From Thermoproteota archaeon (lineage in GTDB: Archaea > Thermoproteota > Bathyarchaeia > Bathyarchaeales > Bathycorpusculaceae), in NCBI GenBank assembly GCA_012511995.1, contig JAAZFA010000225.1, positions 1 through 5,033 on the forward strand: a DNA stretch of 5,033 nucleotides, read 5' to 3'. Under the pieces are notes generated by a model. It saw nothing but the letters and a program-made list of their open reading frames with translations. It did no database searches and was not told the origin of the DNA. Shown one piece after another: positions 1 through 5,033 of the stretch. Every line of letters starts with the position of its first letter. The first letter of the stretch is position 1. A program made the translations under genes and the position numbers.

Positions 1-428
1 ATAGCATCTAAAATAACCTGTGCTTTCACAGCTAAATTTGATTGTACTACAGAGAGTTTTTCATCTTTTTGATAAGCTGAAGTGCTTGCCTTGAGAAGGG
101 GCACTATTCGAGCGCCATGTCGTCGATTGTCCATCCTTTCAGCAACATCGATGGTACCTTTGAATCGTACATGACAAACGTTGTTGACTTCATCAGATAG
201 TATACTATCAATTTCTTTGACTGAACGTAAAATACCTTCAGCGAATAGGTGACCCACAGACAACTCTTTGAATTGCATGGGTGAACACCAAATTACAAAA
301 GCATAGTCGTCATTAACGATGATTTTGAGCGGTACCTCTTCAGCTACAAAATCCAGTGTTTTTTCTATTGTCCCTGTAGAAAGGTCAAGCCGGGTCATTT
401 TAACTTGACGCATGAACTTCATCTGCAT
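1..428 (-). CDS. fdhD: FdhD-family sulfurtransferase / formate dehydrogenase accessory protein, N-terminal part (runs off left edge)
   Basis: Reading leftwards from ATG at 428, 142 codons stay open to the edge, so the C-terminal part is missing. Residues 29-34 (AEEVPL), 46-50 (VIWCSP region), 54-60 (KELSVGH) and 61-66 (LFAEGI) match the FdhD N-terminal pattern: an E-V-P-L strand, a C-[TS]-P turn and a G-x-L-x-[SA]-E-G-I helix. FdhD proteins move sulfur from a cysteine desulfurase onto the Mo/W-bis-pyranopterin cofactor of formate dehydrogenases in the cytoplasm. In the family the sulfur is carried by cysteine(s) in a loop after an Arg-rich segment; here the equivalent stretch (residues 102-125, RRHGARIVPLLKAST and onward) has none, and the only visible cysteines are C48 and C85. 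An in-frame stop at 486-488 and no start codon before 428 make 428 the earliest start; ATGs at 422, 413 and 398 are alternatives, and no clear Shine-Dalgarno is seen. Family assignment is confident; activity is uncertain. Confidence 0.85.
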   Translation of the reverse strand, partial: MQMKFMRQVKMTRLDLSTGTIEKTLDFVAEEVPLKIIVNDDYAFVIWCSPMQFKELSVGHLFAEGILRSVKEIDSILSDEVNNVCHVRFKGTIDVAERMDNRRHGARIVPLLKASTSAYQKDEKLSVVQSNLAVKAQVILDA

Positions 429-460
429 GGTTGAATTGAAACGGGCTTGATAAGTTATTC

Positions 461-472
461 GGCTAATAAAGC
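461..472 (-). promoter_or_regulatory. Possible archaeal TATA box for the fdhD-like gene
   Basis: The minus strand reads GCTTTATTAGCC here, with TTTATTAG resembling an archaeal TATA box. Its centre lies about 38 bases before the ATG at 428, so a start of transcription some 25 bases downstream would leave a leader of about 15 bases, which fits the lack of a visible ribosome binding site. This is a weak match by eye and could be chance in A+T-leaning DNA. Confidence 0.3.
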
Positions 473-765
473 AGCGCTCAAACGTCTAAGTTAACTGCTC
501 GCCCTTTACTGGCACTTCGTCACAGCTGACTGCACTAGCGGCTTGTACTTATTCCAAGCGAACGGCTACAACGCAGAAGGGAATATAACTCGGGAGGTTT
601 CAAAGAATTTTGTGGCGTTTTCTTTAGACGTTATTGTGGAAATAATCGTTCTTTTTCACGGTAATTCTAGTTGCTGGTGTTGGGCAGTTAGGGCTAAAAA
701 GCTGTGTGTAAAACTCAAAGTAACCCTTCTTTTCTTCTCAGTTAATAAGCAAACGTTTCAGCGTC

Positions 766-781
766 GGCAAATTTTTTATAG
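766..781 (+). promoter_or_regulatory. Likely archaeal promoter (BRE plus TATA box) of the zinc-ribbon membrane gene
   Basis: The run GGCAAATTTTTTATAG has a purine/A-rich element of BRE type (GGCAAA) directly before a TATA-like TTTTATAG. The box centre (about 777) predicts transcription starting near 802, leaving a short leader that still contains the AGGGAG ribosome binding site before the ATG at 819. The fit of box, leader length and binding site also supports starting the gene at 819 rather than at the TTG at 543. Confidence 0.5.
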
Positions 782-806
782 TGCTTGCGCAGAGAAGATA
801 ACTTTT

Positions 807-812
807 AGGGAG
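807..812 (+). promoter_or_regulatory. Ribosome binding site that fixes the start at 819
   Basis: AGGGAG lies six bases before the ATG at 819, a near-ideal Shine-Dalgarno distance. It decides between this ATG and the TTG at 543 in the same frame, which has no comparable site. Confidence 0.7.
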
Positions 813-818
813 AAATAC

Positions 819-1367
819 ATGTCAAATCAAGTTCAAAACAAACCAACAGCAGCATACATAGTTTCCTTGATTGGAGGAATAATCGGACTAATTGCATCAA
901 TCTTTGTAACACTTGTCATGGGTGTACTTGCATGGTTCACTACAGCGAGCATTGACTACGGTTACGGATATGAATACGGATACGACTTTATGCCTGAACT
1001 TTCAGCGCTTATCTTAGTCTATATCGCATTTGGTATTTGGATGCTGATTACATCAATCCTTGTTATTGTATTCGCCAGAAGACTCAACGCAAACCCGATG
1101 CAACACACAAAATACGGTTTACTCATCATAATATTCTCTATAATCGGTGTAGGCGGACTACTCGGATTAATCGGTGGAATACTAGCATTAGTATACAAGC
1201 CAATCCCTGTAGGTGCTGCGCCTCAATATGCTCCACAGCAGCCTTATTATGGTCCACCGCAGCAGGCATACCAGTCTCCACAGCAAGCTCACCCTTGTCC
1301 CCAATGCGGCACCATGGTGCAGCCAGGCGTACGTTTCTGCCCCAATTGTGGAAAACCACAGTACTAA
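819..1367 (+). CDS. Membrane protein with C-terminal zinc ribbon, function unknown
   Basis: This encodes 182 residues from the ATG at 819. Three hydrophobic stretches are visible: about residues 11-40 (one long or hairpin segment, GG-rich), 61-86, and 98-126. The loop between the first two carries a Tyr-Gly run (YGYGYEYGYD, 47-56). After the membrane part comes a Pro/Gln/Tyr-rich linker (about 129-157) with repeated PQQ, then a zinc ribbon with CPQCG at 160-164 and CPNCG at 174-178, whose four cysteines would bind one zinc. Archaea have many small membrane proteins of this build (hydrophobic bundle, low-complexity linker, terminal double-CPxCG ribbon), mostly without known function; I do not recognise a specific family. 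It is convergent with the fwd operon and divergent from fdhD, so it is probably transcribed alone. Nothing ties it to formylmethanofuran metabolism except position. That the ribbon faces the cytoplasm is inference. Confidence 0.82.
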   Translation: MSNQVQNKPTAAYIVSLIGGIIGLIASIFVTLVMGVLAWFTTASIDYGYGYEYGYDFMPELSALILVYIAFGIWMLITSILVIVFARRLNANPMQHTKYGLLIIIFSIIGVGGLLGLIGGILALVYKPIPVGAAPQYAPQQPYYGPPQQAYQSPQQAHPCPQCGTMVQPGVRFCPNCGKPQY

Positions 1368-1368
1368 A

Positions 1369-1410
1369 CCAAAAAGTCCCTAAGCTTTTTGGAACCCCCT
1401 TTTTACTTTT
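1369..1410 (+). terminator. Hairpin plus T-tracts ending the zinc-ribbon membrane gene
   Basis: Starting two bases after the stop codon, CCAAAAAG (1369-1376) pairs with CTTTTTGG (1385-1392) across an 8-base loop. Two T-tracts follow (TTTTTACTTTTT, about 1399-1410). Archaeal termination depends mainly on the T-rich tract, so the tracts are the stronger part of the evidence. A T8 tract at 1444-1451 and a second weak hairpin (AAGAG, loop TCGT, CTCTT at 1485-1498) running into six Ts give backup sites on the same strand. Confidence 0.6.
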
Positions 1411-1516
1411 TCGAAATAAATTTTATAGAAGATGCTATGAAAATTTTTTTTGAGCAAAAATAACTAAGTTTGAACTGCTGGAAGAAGAGTCGTCTCTTTT
1501 TTGGATCTAGACAAAT

Positions 1517-1550
1517 AAAAAAAGATTCTTAGTAGGCTATAAGCGCCCTA
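1517..1550 (-). terminator. Terminator of the fwdBAC operon
   Basis: Read on the minus strand, the base immediately after the fwdC stop begins a small imperfect stem: TAGGGC pairs with GCCTA with one bulged G (1533-1550 on the plus strand). It is followed about ten bases on by seven Ts (1523-1517). The stem is short, so it may matter less than the T-tract, but the position directly behind the last operon gene supports the call. Nothing further on the minus strand is coding until the fdhD-like gene. Confidence 0.5.
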
Positions 1551-2369
1551 TCAGAGGTATTTTTCATAGAATTTAAATTCTGGATTGTTGGTCTTGGAAG
1601 CAAAAATTTTGCCTTTTCCTTTCTCAGACAAGTCGCCTAAGAAGACATAGAAGGGACCTTGCACGGTTGTCTCAGCATCAACTTTGACTTTGGCTTTGAT
1701 GCTATCGATAGTAAACGATGGCAAAATTTCAAGTTTACCACCTATAACAATTTTGCCCGCAGTCATTAATGCACCTGCTCGGACATCACAGTCTTTTTCC
1801 ACATAGATTGCGCCTTCACTCATGTGAAAGCCAAGAAACCGACCGGCGTTGCCTTTGACTTTAATGATGCCACCTTGCAGGTAGCAGCCAACGTCTGTTC
1901 CGACGTTTCCTTCAACAGTAATCAAGCCGCCTTTCATTCCCAAATCGTTGCCTCTGTATGGGGAAGCGGTATAGTCCCCTGCGTCACCGTGTATTTCGAT
2001 GATTCCTTTTTTCATTTCGCTGCCGGTCCATCCGCCTGTGTTGCCGTTAACAACGATTTTTCCGCCAGCCATCTTTTCGCCTGTGTGCATACCAATGTTA
2101 CCGTTAATGATAATTTCTCCGGATGTCATGCCTTGTCCAACGCGTTTGACTTTACTGCATTCGCCGTTGATTGTTATGCTTGAAGATTCGCTTGCATTTT
2201 GTTCGATTTTAAAAAGATCTCCAAGGGTCACGTGACGGTTCCCTTCCGTAACAGGGAGCTTTGTGACTTCTGCCACGCTTTTATTTGCGAATTCATCGGG
2301 GGTAATGCATGGAGCTTGGATTGGGACGTTGAATGCTCTAAGGGGTGTTAAGGTTATCATTTTAAACAC
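1551..2369 (-). CDS. fwdC: Formylmethanofuran dehydrogenase subunit C
   Basis: This 272-residue protein is the normal length for FwdC/FmdC. The N-terminal part (1-75) holds the family start ITLTP and the VTLGDLF stretch (47-53). Residues 81-215 form a right-handed beta-helix of seven repeats, each beginning near M/L-x-x-G and containing G-x-I-x-V-x-G-N-x-G. They start at 81, 100, 119, 145, 164, 183 and 202, a strict 19-residue spacing broken by a seven-residue insertion (PYRGNDL area, 137-144). The same fold occurs in the GXGXG domain of glutamate synthase. In solved Fwd complexes FwdC packs against FwdA and FwdB and has a mainly structural role. It is the last gene of the operon. The start given is GTG at 2369, overlapping the fwdA end by eight bases. 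ATG at 2360, one base after the fwdA stop, would give 269 residues and is equally plausible, since the AGGAAGG binding site is three bases from one and twelve from the other. Confidence 0.93.
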   Translation of the reverse strand: MFKMITLTPLRAFNVPIQAPCITPDEFANKSVAEVTKLPVTEGNRHVTLGDLFKIEQNASESSSITINGECSKVKRVGQGMTSGEIIINGNIGMHTGEKMAGGKIVVNGNTGGWTGSEMKKGIIEIHGDAGDYTASPYRGNDLGMKGGLITVEGNVGTDVGCYLQGGIIKVKGNAGRFLGFHMSEGAIYVEKDCDVRAGALMTAGKIVIGGKLEILPSFTIDSIKAKVKVDAETTVQGPFYVFLGDLSEKGKGKIFASKTNNPEFKFYEKYL

Positions 2370-4062
2370 TTGCCTTCCTGACTAATCTGTCGGATACTTT
2401 TATGTAATTATCAGTGACAGGATAGTTTTCAAATTCAATAGTCCAGTAATCACGGAATTTACGTTTCATATCTTCGTCGATCCTGCATGGGTCTTTTGTT
2501 TGCGGATCAACCCATATGGTTCTACCAGGAACTTGACTGTTAACCACTTGACCATCTTTTACGACAATTATTCCATCCTTGAGGGTATACACTGCTTTAC
2601 TAAAGGCTTTACGGGCGGTTCGGAATTTCTTGGTGATGTCTAATGTTTCAGGGTTAATGTCAAATATGGCAACGTCAGCATCAGCACCTACTCCAAGATG
2701 ACCTTTATTTGTTAAACCTAAAGCTTTAGCGGTTCCAGCACGAGTCATAATCGCAAGTTCGTAGAGAGTTAATTCGCGGTCAATCGATGGAAGTAAACTC
2801 TTTTTCCTAGCGCTCTTGTGGCATTTCTTGAGTGTGGCTTCACGTGCTTTTTTGCTGTATAACCAAGCAAGGACTTTAGGATAATCATAGAATGGTCCAC
2901 CATTGGGGTGATCAGTAGTCATGAAGATTTTCCAAGGATCTTTAATCAGCAACGCAATTTCTAAACCGATTGACCATTGTAATGCATTGACTGGACTGTT
3001 TTTCTTATAATGGAAAGGTATGATTCCACCACTGCTCTCGGTTTCAACGTCACTGTTTACCCATTTATTGTGACCGCCAAGTTCGTAGAGTGAGAATTCG
3101 AATGGACCATCTGCAGTCATTGTTGTAGTGTCACTAAAGGTAACTTGACCCATGTCAAGGGTCATATGTGTGTGAGCATTCATGTATTTAGCGATCTCTT
3201 CTGCGCCTGATTTGAATTTACTCCAATTTTCACCCTTGAAGCTGGCGAACTGAATATGAGTGATATGTAAAACTGGTTTAGCGTCAGTTGATAAATCTTC
3301 AACGGCCTGCATAGTTTCAAGGCTGGTCTGATAGTTGCCAGGGATGCCAAGGTTGTTTGTGTGCAAGTGAATAGTGTGAGGAAGGTTTAGCAGTTTGTTA
3401 ACTTTTATTAGTCCTCGTATTATTTCTCGGGGGGTAATACAAAAGTTGGGGACTTGATCGTCAAGACTGTGAACGTTGCGTCCAAAACCCCAAGATTCTA
3501 AGCCGCCTGGATTGACAACTTTAATACCATAACCTTTTGTTGACTGCATTAACCAAGCAACAAGACGAGCGCATTCATTTAAATCACCCTTAGCTAGGTT
3601 TTCAAGTACAAACCACCAGTCACCCATCAAAACATATGTGCCCTTATCTAGCAAGGGAATGTCGTTTAGTTCTTCATGAAGATGTTTAGCTTTTAAAGCA
3701 GCGATAGAACCGTTGAAAACAGAAGTATAACCCATCTCAGAGTAGCGATAACCTGTAACGAATGTGGATGGAATCGAGTAGCCTGTGCCTGCACGGGTTA
3801 TGGTTGTTTTTTTCACTGGATCTTTGTAGTGGTCTTCAGGGCGAATCATTCGACCCATGTTGACCTCTGCACCAGCTATGTGGCTATGGATGTCCACTCC
3901 GCCTGCCATAACAAGTTTACCAGAAGCATCTATGATCTGAGCTTTTGTCTCGTTGACTTTTTCAACGATTTTTCCACCTTTTATCATTATGTCTTTTTTT
4001 TCACAATTAATATTATTTATGGGGTCTACTATGAAGCCGTTTTTAATGAGTATCTCAGACAT
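2362..4062 (-). CDS. fwdA: Formylmethanofuran dehydrogenase subunit A (amidohydrolase, two-metal site)
   Basis: The 566 residues are close to the usual FwdA length (about 570). FwdA is the amidohydrolase-like subunit that condenses formate, delivered through an internal tunnel from FwdB, with the methanofuran amine to give formylmethanofuran, and does the reverse. An N-terminal beta-sandwich part (1-55) leads into the metal barrel. Expected two-metal ligands are all visible: H59 and H61 (DIHSH), K181 in GYGIKVVNPGG (the lysine carboxylated in the family), a His in the HLH at 232-234, a His in HITH (266-269) and D384 in MTTDHPNGGPF. The C-terminal beta return (about 455-515) ends in a VPGRTIWVDPQ segment, followed by an extension (FRDYWTIEFENYP) typical of FwdA rather than of dihydroorotases or hydantoinases. 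Start ATG at 4062 shares one base with the fwdB stop (TAATG) and has GGTGG seven bases upstream. Nothing suggests damage. Confidence 0.97.
   Translation of the reverse strand: MSEILIKNGFIVDPINNINCEKKDIMIKGGKIVEKVNETKAQIIDASGKLVMAGGVDIHSHIAGAEVNMGRMIRPEDHYKDPVKKTTITRAGTGYSIPSTFVTGYRYSEMGYTSVFNGSIAALKAKHLHEELNDIPLLDKGTYVLMGDWWFVLENLAKGDLNECARLVAWLMQSTKGYGIKVVNPGGLESWGFGRNVHSLDDQVPNFCITPREIIRGLIKVNKLLNLPHTIHLHTNNLGIPGNYQTSLETMQAVEDLSTDAKPVLHITHIQFASFKGENWSKFKSGAEEIAKYMNAHTHMTLDMGQVTFSDTTTMTADGPFEFSLYELGGHNKWVNSDVETESSGGIIPFHYKKNSPVNALQWSIGLEIALLIKDPWKIFMTTDHPNGGPFYDYPKVLAWLYSKKAREATLKKCHKSARKKSLLPSIDRELTLYELAIMTRAGTAKALGLTNKGHLGVGADADVAIFDINPETLDITKKFRTARKAFSKAVYTLKDGIIVVKDGQVVNSQVPGRTIWVDPQTKDPCRIDEDMKRKFRDYWTIEFENYPVTDNYIKVSDRLVRKASV
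2373..2379 (-). promoter_or_regulatory. Ribosome binding site of fwdC inside the end of fwdA
   Basis: AGGAAGG on the minus strand lies within the last codons of fwdA. It is three bases before GTG at 2369 and twelve before ATG at 2360, neither being the ideal distance, so it does not settle the start. It does show that fwdC is translated from a site embedded in fwdA. Confidence 0.5.
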
Positions 4063-5033
4063 TAAGCAGCCACCTTCTTCTTTCTAGTTACCTTTTTAGG
4101 TTTAGCTGTAGGTTTACAACGCTTTGATTTTGTCACCGTTTTTTTATGCTTGACAGGTGTAATTTCGGTTTGACCTACTGGGTCGCCGCGTTTGGTTTTT
4201 ATAGCTCGGACTTCGGCAAGTATGCGAGTTAAGAGTTCTTCGTCGGTTAACACACCAGGTGGTGCTTCGACAACTTTCTTTAAAGTAATTGGCACAGCAT
4301 CCATGCGGTATGCAGTACCTGCATATTCAATACCGCACCATTGTGTTGGGAATACGACGTCGCCGAGTCTTGAAATAGCGTTCATATCTGGGTTGATGGT
4401 GATAAGTGGGTGTTTCATCATGTTTTGCATGACAACATTTGGGAAATGTGCAGCAGGATCGGATGAAATGATTAAAGTTGCATCATTGTCTCCGCGTTTA
4501 AGGATATCTACAGCTGTGTTTTCACCAGGGTTAAATTGTGGATAGCCTTGTGTAAAGTCAATTGCGTACGGATATCCTGTTTGCCATGCAAACACTTGGT
4601 TTGCGCCTGTGACGTTGAAATGCCCTCGCATTGGTGAGATGATGAATTTTGTTTTCCGGTTTAAATCACGTGCTAATGCTATAGCGATTTCGATGTTTCT
4701 GAAGCGACCTAAGCTTTGAGTCATACCTAAACCAAAGTAGATGACGCCGAAGTCACAATTCATCATAGCGTCAGCAACGTCTTTTAAGTAATCAACTGGG
4801 ATGCCAGCGACTTTTTCAACATCTAATTCTTGGTCTTGAACTAAACAGCGAAGGGCTTCGAATACTTCATAGTCACGGTTAGGTTCGATCTGTAAGAAGT
4901 AATCAGCTGCTTCAGCTGTCATGGTTTTTCTTACATCAACCACTATCATTTTTCGTCCAGGTTTCTGGAGTGTTTGTGGTGGAGGTCCTGTGAAGCATAC
5001 TGCTGGGCGAATGGGTGGTTTAACACGAGAAAT
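4062..5033 (-). CDS. fwdB: Formylmethanofuran dehydrogenase subunit B, C-terminal three quarters (runs off right edge)
   Basis: The frame is open from the right edge, giving 323 residues; the ATG at 4949 is internal, because the family's S-R segment (ISR at the edge) lies before it and joins to MIVVDVRKT. FwdB is the formate-dehydrogenase-like subunit that reduces CO2 to formate at a W/Mo-bisPGD site. Visible family motifs (window numbering) are VVDVRKT (31-37), DYEVFEALR (54-62), FGLGMTQS (100-107), SPMRGHFNVTG (133-143), SDPAAHFP (191-198) and GIEYAGTAYRM (234-244). The Arg in PMRGH is probably the active-site arginine described for the Methanothermobacter enzyme, judged by its distance from the C terminus. 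The [4Fe-4S] cysteines and the Cys/Sec metal ligand lie off the window, so a W versus Mo form cannot be told. Oddities: a Pro-rich stretch just inside the edge and a C-terminal extension of about 45 residues ending in a Lys-rich tail. FwdD is not here and may lie upstream. Confidence 0.95.
   Translation of the reverse strand: MSRVKPPIRPAVCFTGPPPQTLQKPGRKMIVVDVRKTMTAEAADYFLQIEPNRDYEVFEALRCLVQDQELDVEKVAGIPVDYLKDVADAMMNCDFGVIYFGLGMTQSLGRFRNIEIAIALARDLNRKTKFIISPMRGHFNVTGANQVFAWQTGYPYAIDFTQGYPQFNPGENTAVDILKRGDNDATLIISSDPAAHFPNVVMQNMMKHPLITINPDMNAISRLGDVVFPTQWCGIEYAGTAYRMDAVPITLKKVVEAPPGVLTDEELLTRILAEVRAIKTKRGDPVGQTEITPVKHKKTVTKSKRCKPTAKPKKVTRKKKVAA
4070..4074 (-). promoter_or_regulatory. Ribosome binding site of fwdA inside the end of fwdB
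   Basis: GGTGG on the minus strand sits seven bases before the fwdA ATG, within the final fwdB codons. Together with the TAATG overlap it suggests translational coupling of fwdA to fwdB, so that the two subunits are made in similar amounts. Confidence 0.55.

Larger units (their letters stand above)
429..818. other. Divergent intergenic region without a supported gene
   Basis: This 390-base stretch separates the leftward fdhD-like gene from the rightward zinc-ribbon membrane gene. A plus-strand frame is open from a TTG at 543 into the membrane gene, but the peptide it would add has no recognisable family, no topology matching the protein that follows, and no ribosome binding site, whereas the ATG at 819 has a good one. 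Apart from candidate promoters at each end I see only a weak 5-bp inverted repeat (GCTTG...CAAGC, 541-559). No tRNA, repeat array or snoRNA-like box pair was found by eye. Confidence 0.6.

Noticed and set aside
543..818. Plus-strand open frame extending the zinc-ribbon membrane gene upstream by 92 residues from a TTG.
   Set aside because: The ATG at 819 has AGGGAG at six bases and a TATA box at a fitting distance; the extension has no binding site, no recognisable motif, and would place the promoter inside the gene.
947..990. Short tandem-like nucleotide repeat (TACGGNTA units).
   Set aside because: It encodes the Tyr-Gly loop of the membrane protein and is too short and imperfect to be a separate DNA repeat or CRISPR.
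1037..1453. Plus-strand open frame of 138 codons.
   Set aside because: It overlaps the zinc-ribbon gene in another frame, and its residue make-up (Arg, Cys and Ser rich) looks like a shadow of that gene.
1600..1613. Near-palindrome GCAAAAATTTTGCC as a possible operator or hairpin.
   Set aside because: It lies in fwdC coding sequence near the end of the gene and is explained by Lys/Phe/Ala codons; A/T palindromes of this size arise by chance.
1824..2235. Two plus-strand open frames opposite fwdC.
   Set aside because: They are antisense to the conserved beta-helix repeats of FwdC, whose Gly/Ile codon pattern opens the opposite frames; no binding site or family match.
3829..4065. Plus-strand open frame of 78 codons opposite the fwdA start.
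   Set aside because: It is antisense to the FwdA metal-binding HSH region; nothing supports expression.
4192..4545. Plus-strand open frame of 117 codons opposite fwdB.
   Set aside because: It is antisense to well-conserved FwdB motifs and has no recognisable protein features.
4062..4949. Treating ATG at 4949 as the true start of fwdB.
   Set aside because: The frame stays open to the window edge, the codons before it carry the family's S-R segment, and the conserved VVDVR strand belongs to the middle of the protein.

Overview
The window is archaeal and A+T-leaning. The case for archaea is the gene content: three consecutive genes for the catalytic part of tungsten/molybdenum formylmethanofuran dehydrogenase (FwdB, FwdA, FwdC), plus TATA-like boxes about 40 bases ahead of starts and T-tract transcription ends. 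This enzyme opens the methyl branch of the archaeal Wood-Ljungdahl pathway and of methanogenesis, reducing CO2 to formate and condensing it with methanofuran. The Lys-rich protein tail and zinc-ribbon membrane protein would suit an uncultured lineage such as Bathyarchaeia, but the lineage is my inference and cannot be proven here.

Layout, left to right. Positions 1-428 (minus) hold the N-terminal part of an FdhD-family protein running off the left edge; no other gene lies in the segment. Positions 429-818 are a 390-base divergent intergenic region with a promoter facing each way. Positions 819-1367 (plus) encode a 182-residue membrane protein with three hydrophobic segments, a Tyr-Gly loop, a Pro/Gln/Tyr linker and a C-terminal zinc ribbon. 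Positions 1368-1550 are a convergent gap with terminator-like structures for both strands. From there to the right edge the minus strand is one tightly packed operon read fwdB -> fwdA -> fwdC. fwdB runs off the right edge, so its N-terminal iron-sulfur and metal-ligand part is not visible.

How the genes fit together. FwdB (with FwdD, not in this window) reduces CO2 to formate at a tungsto/molybdo-pterin site. FwdA, an amidohydrolase with a two-metal site, condenses formate with methanofuran, and FwdC is the beta-helical partner. Stop/start overlaps of B-A and A-C suggest coupled translation. FdhD proteins normally pass sulfur to the Mo/W-bisPGD cofactor of formate dehydrogenases, so one within 1.2 kb of fwd genes may serve FwdB, the formate-dehydrogenase-like subunit. 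This FdhD has no cysteine in the loop where the sulfur-carrying cysteine is expected. FwdB carries an unusual basic C-terminal tail. Those two points are the most worth checking; the rest looks like an ordinary core-metabolism locus, and I see no mobile element, CRISPR array, tRNA or rRNA.
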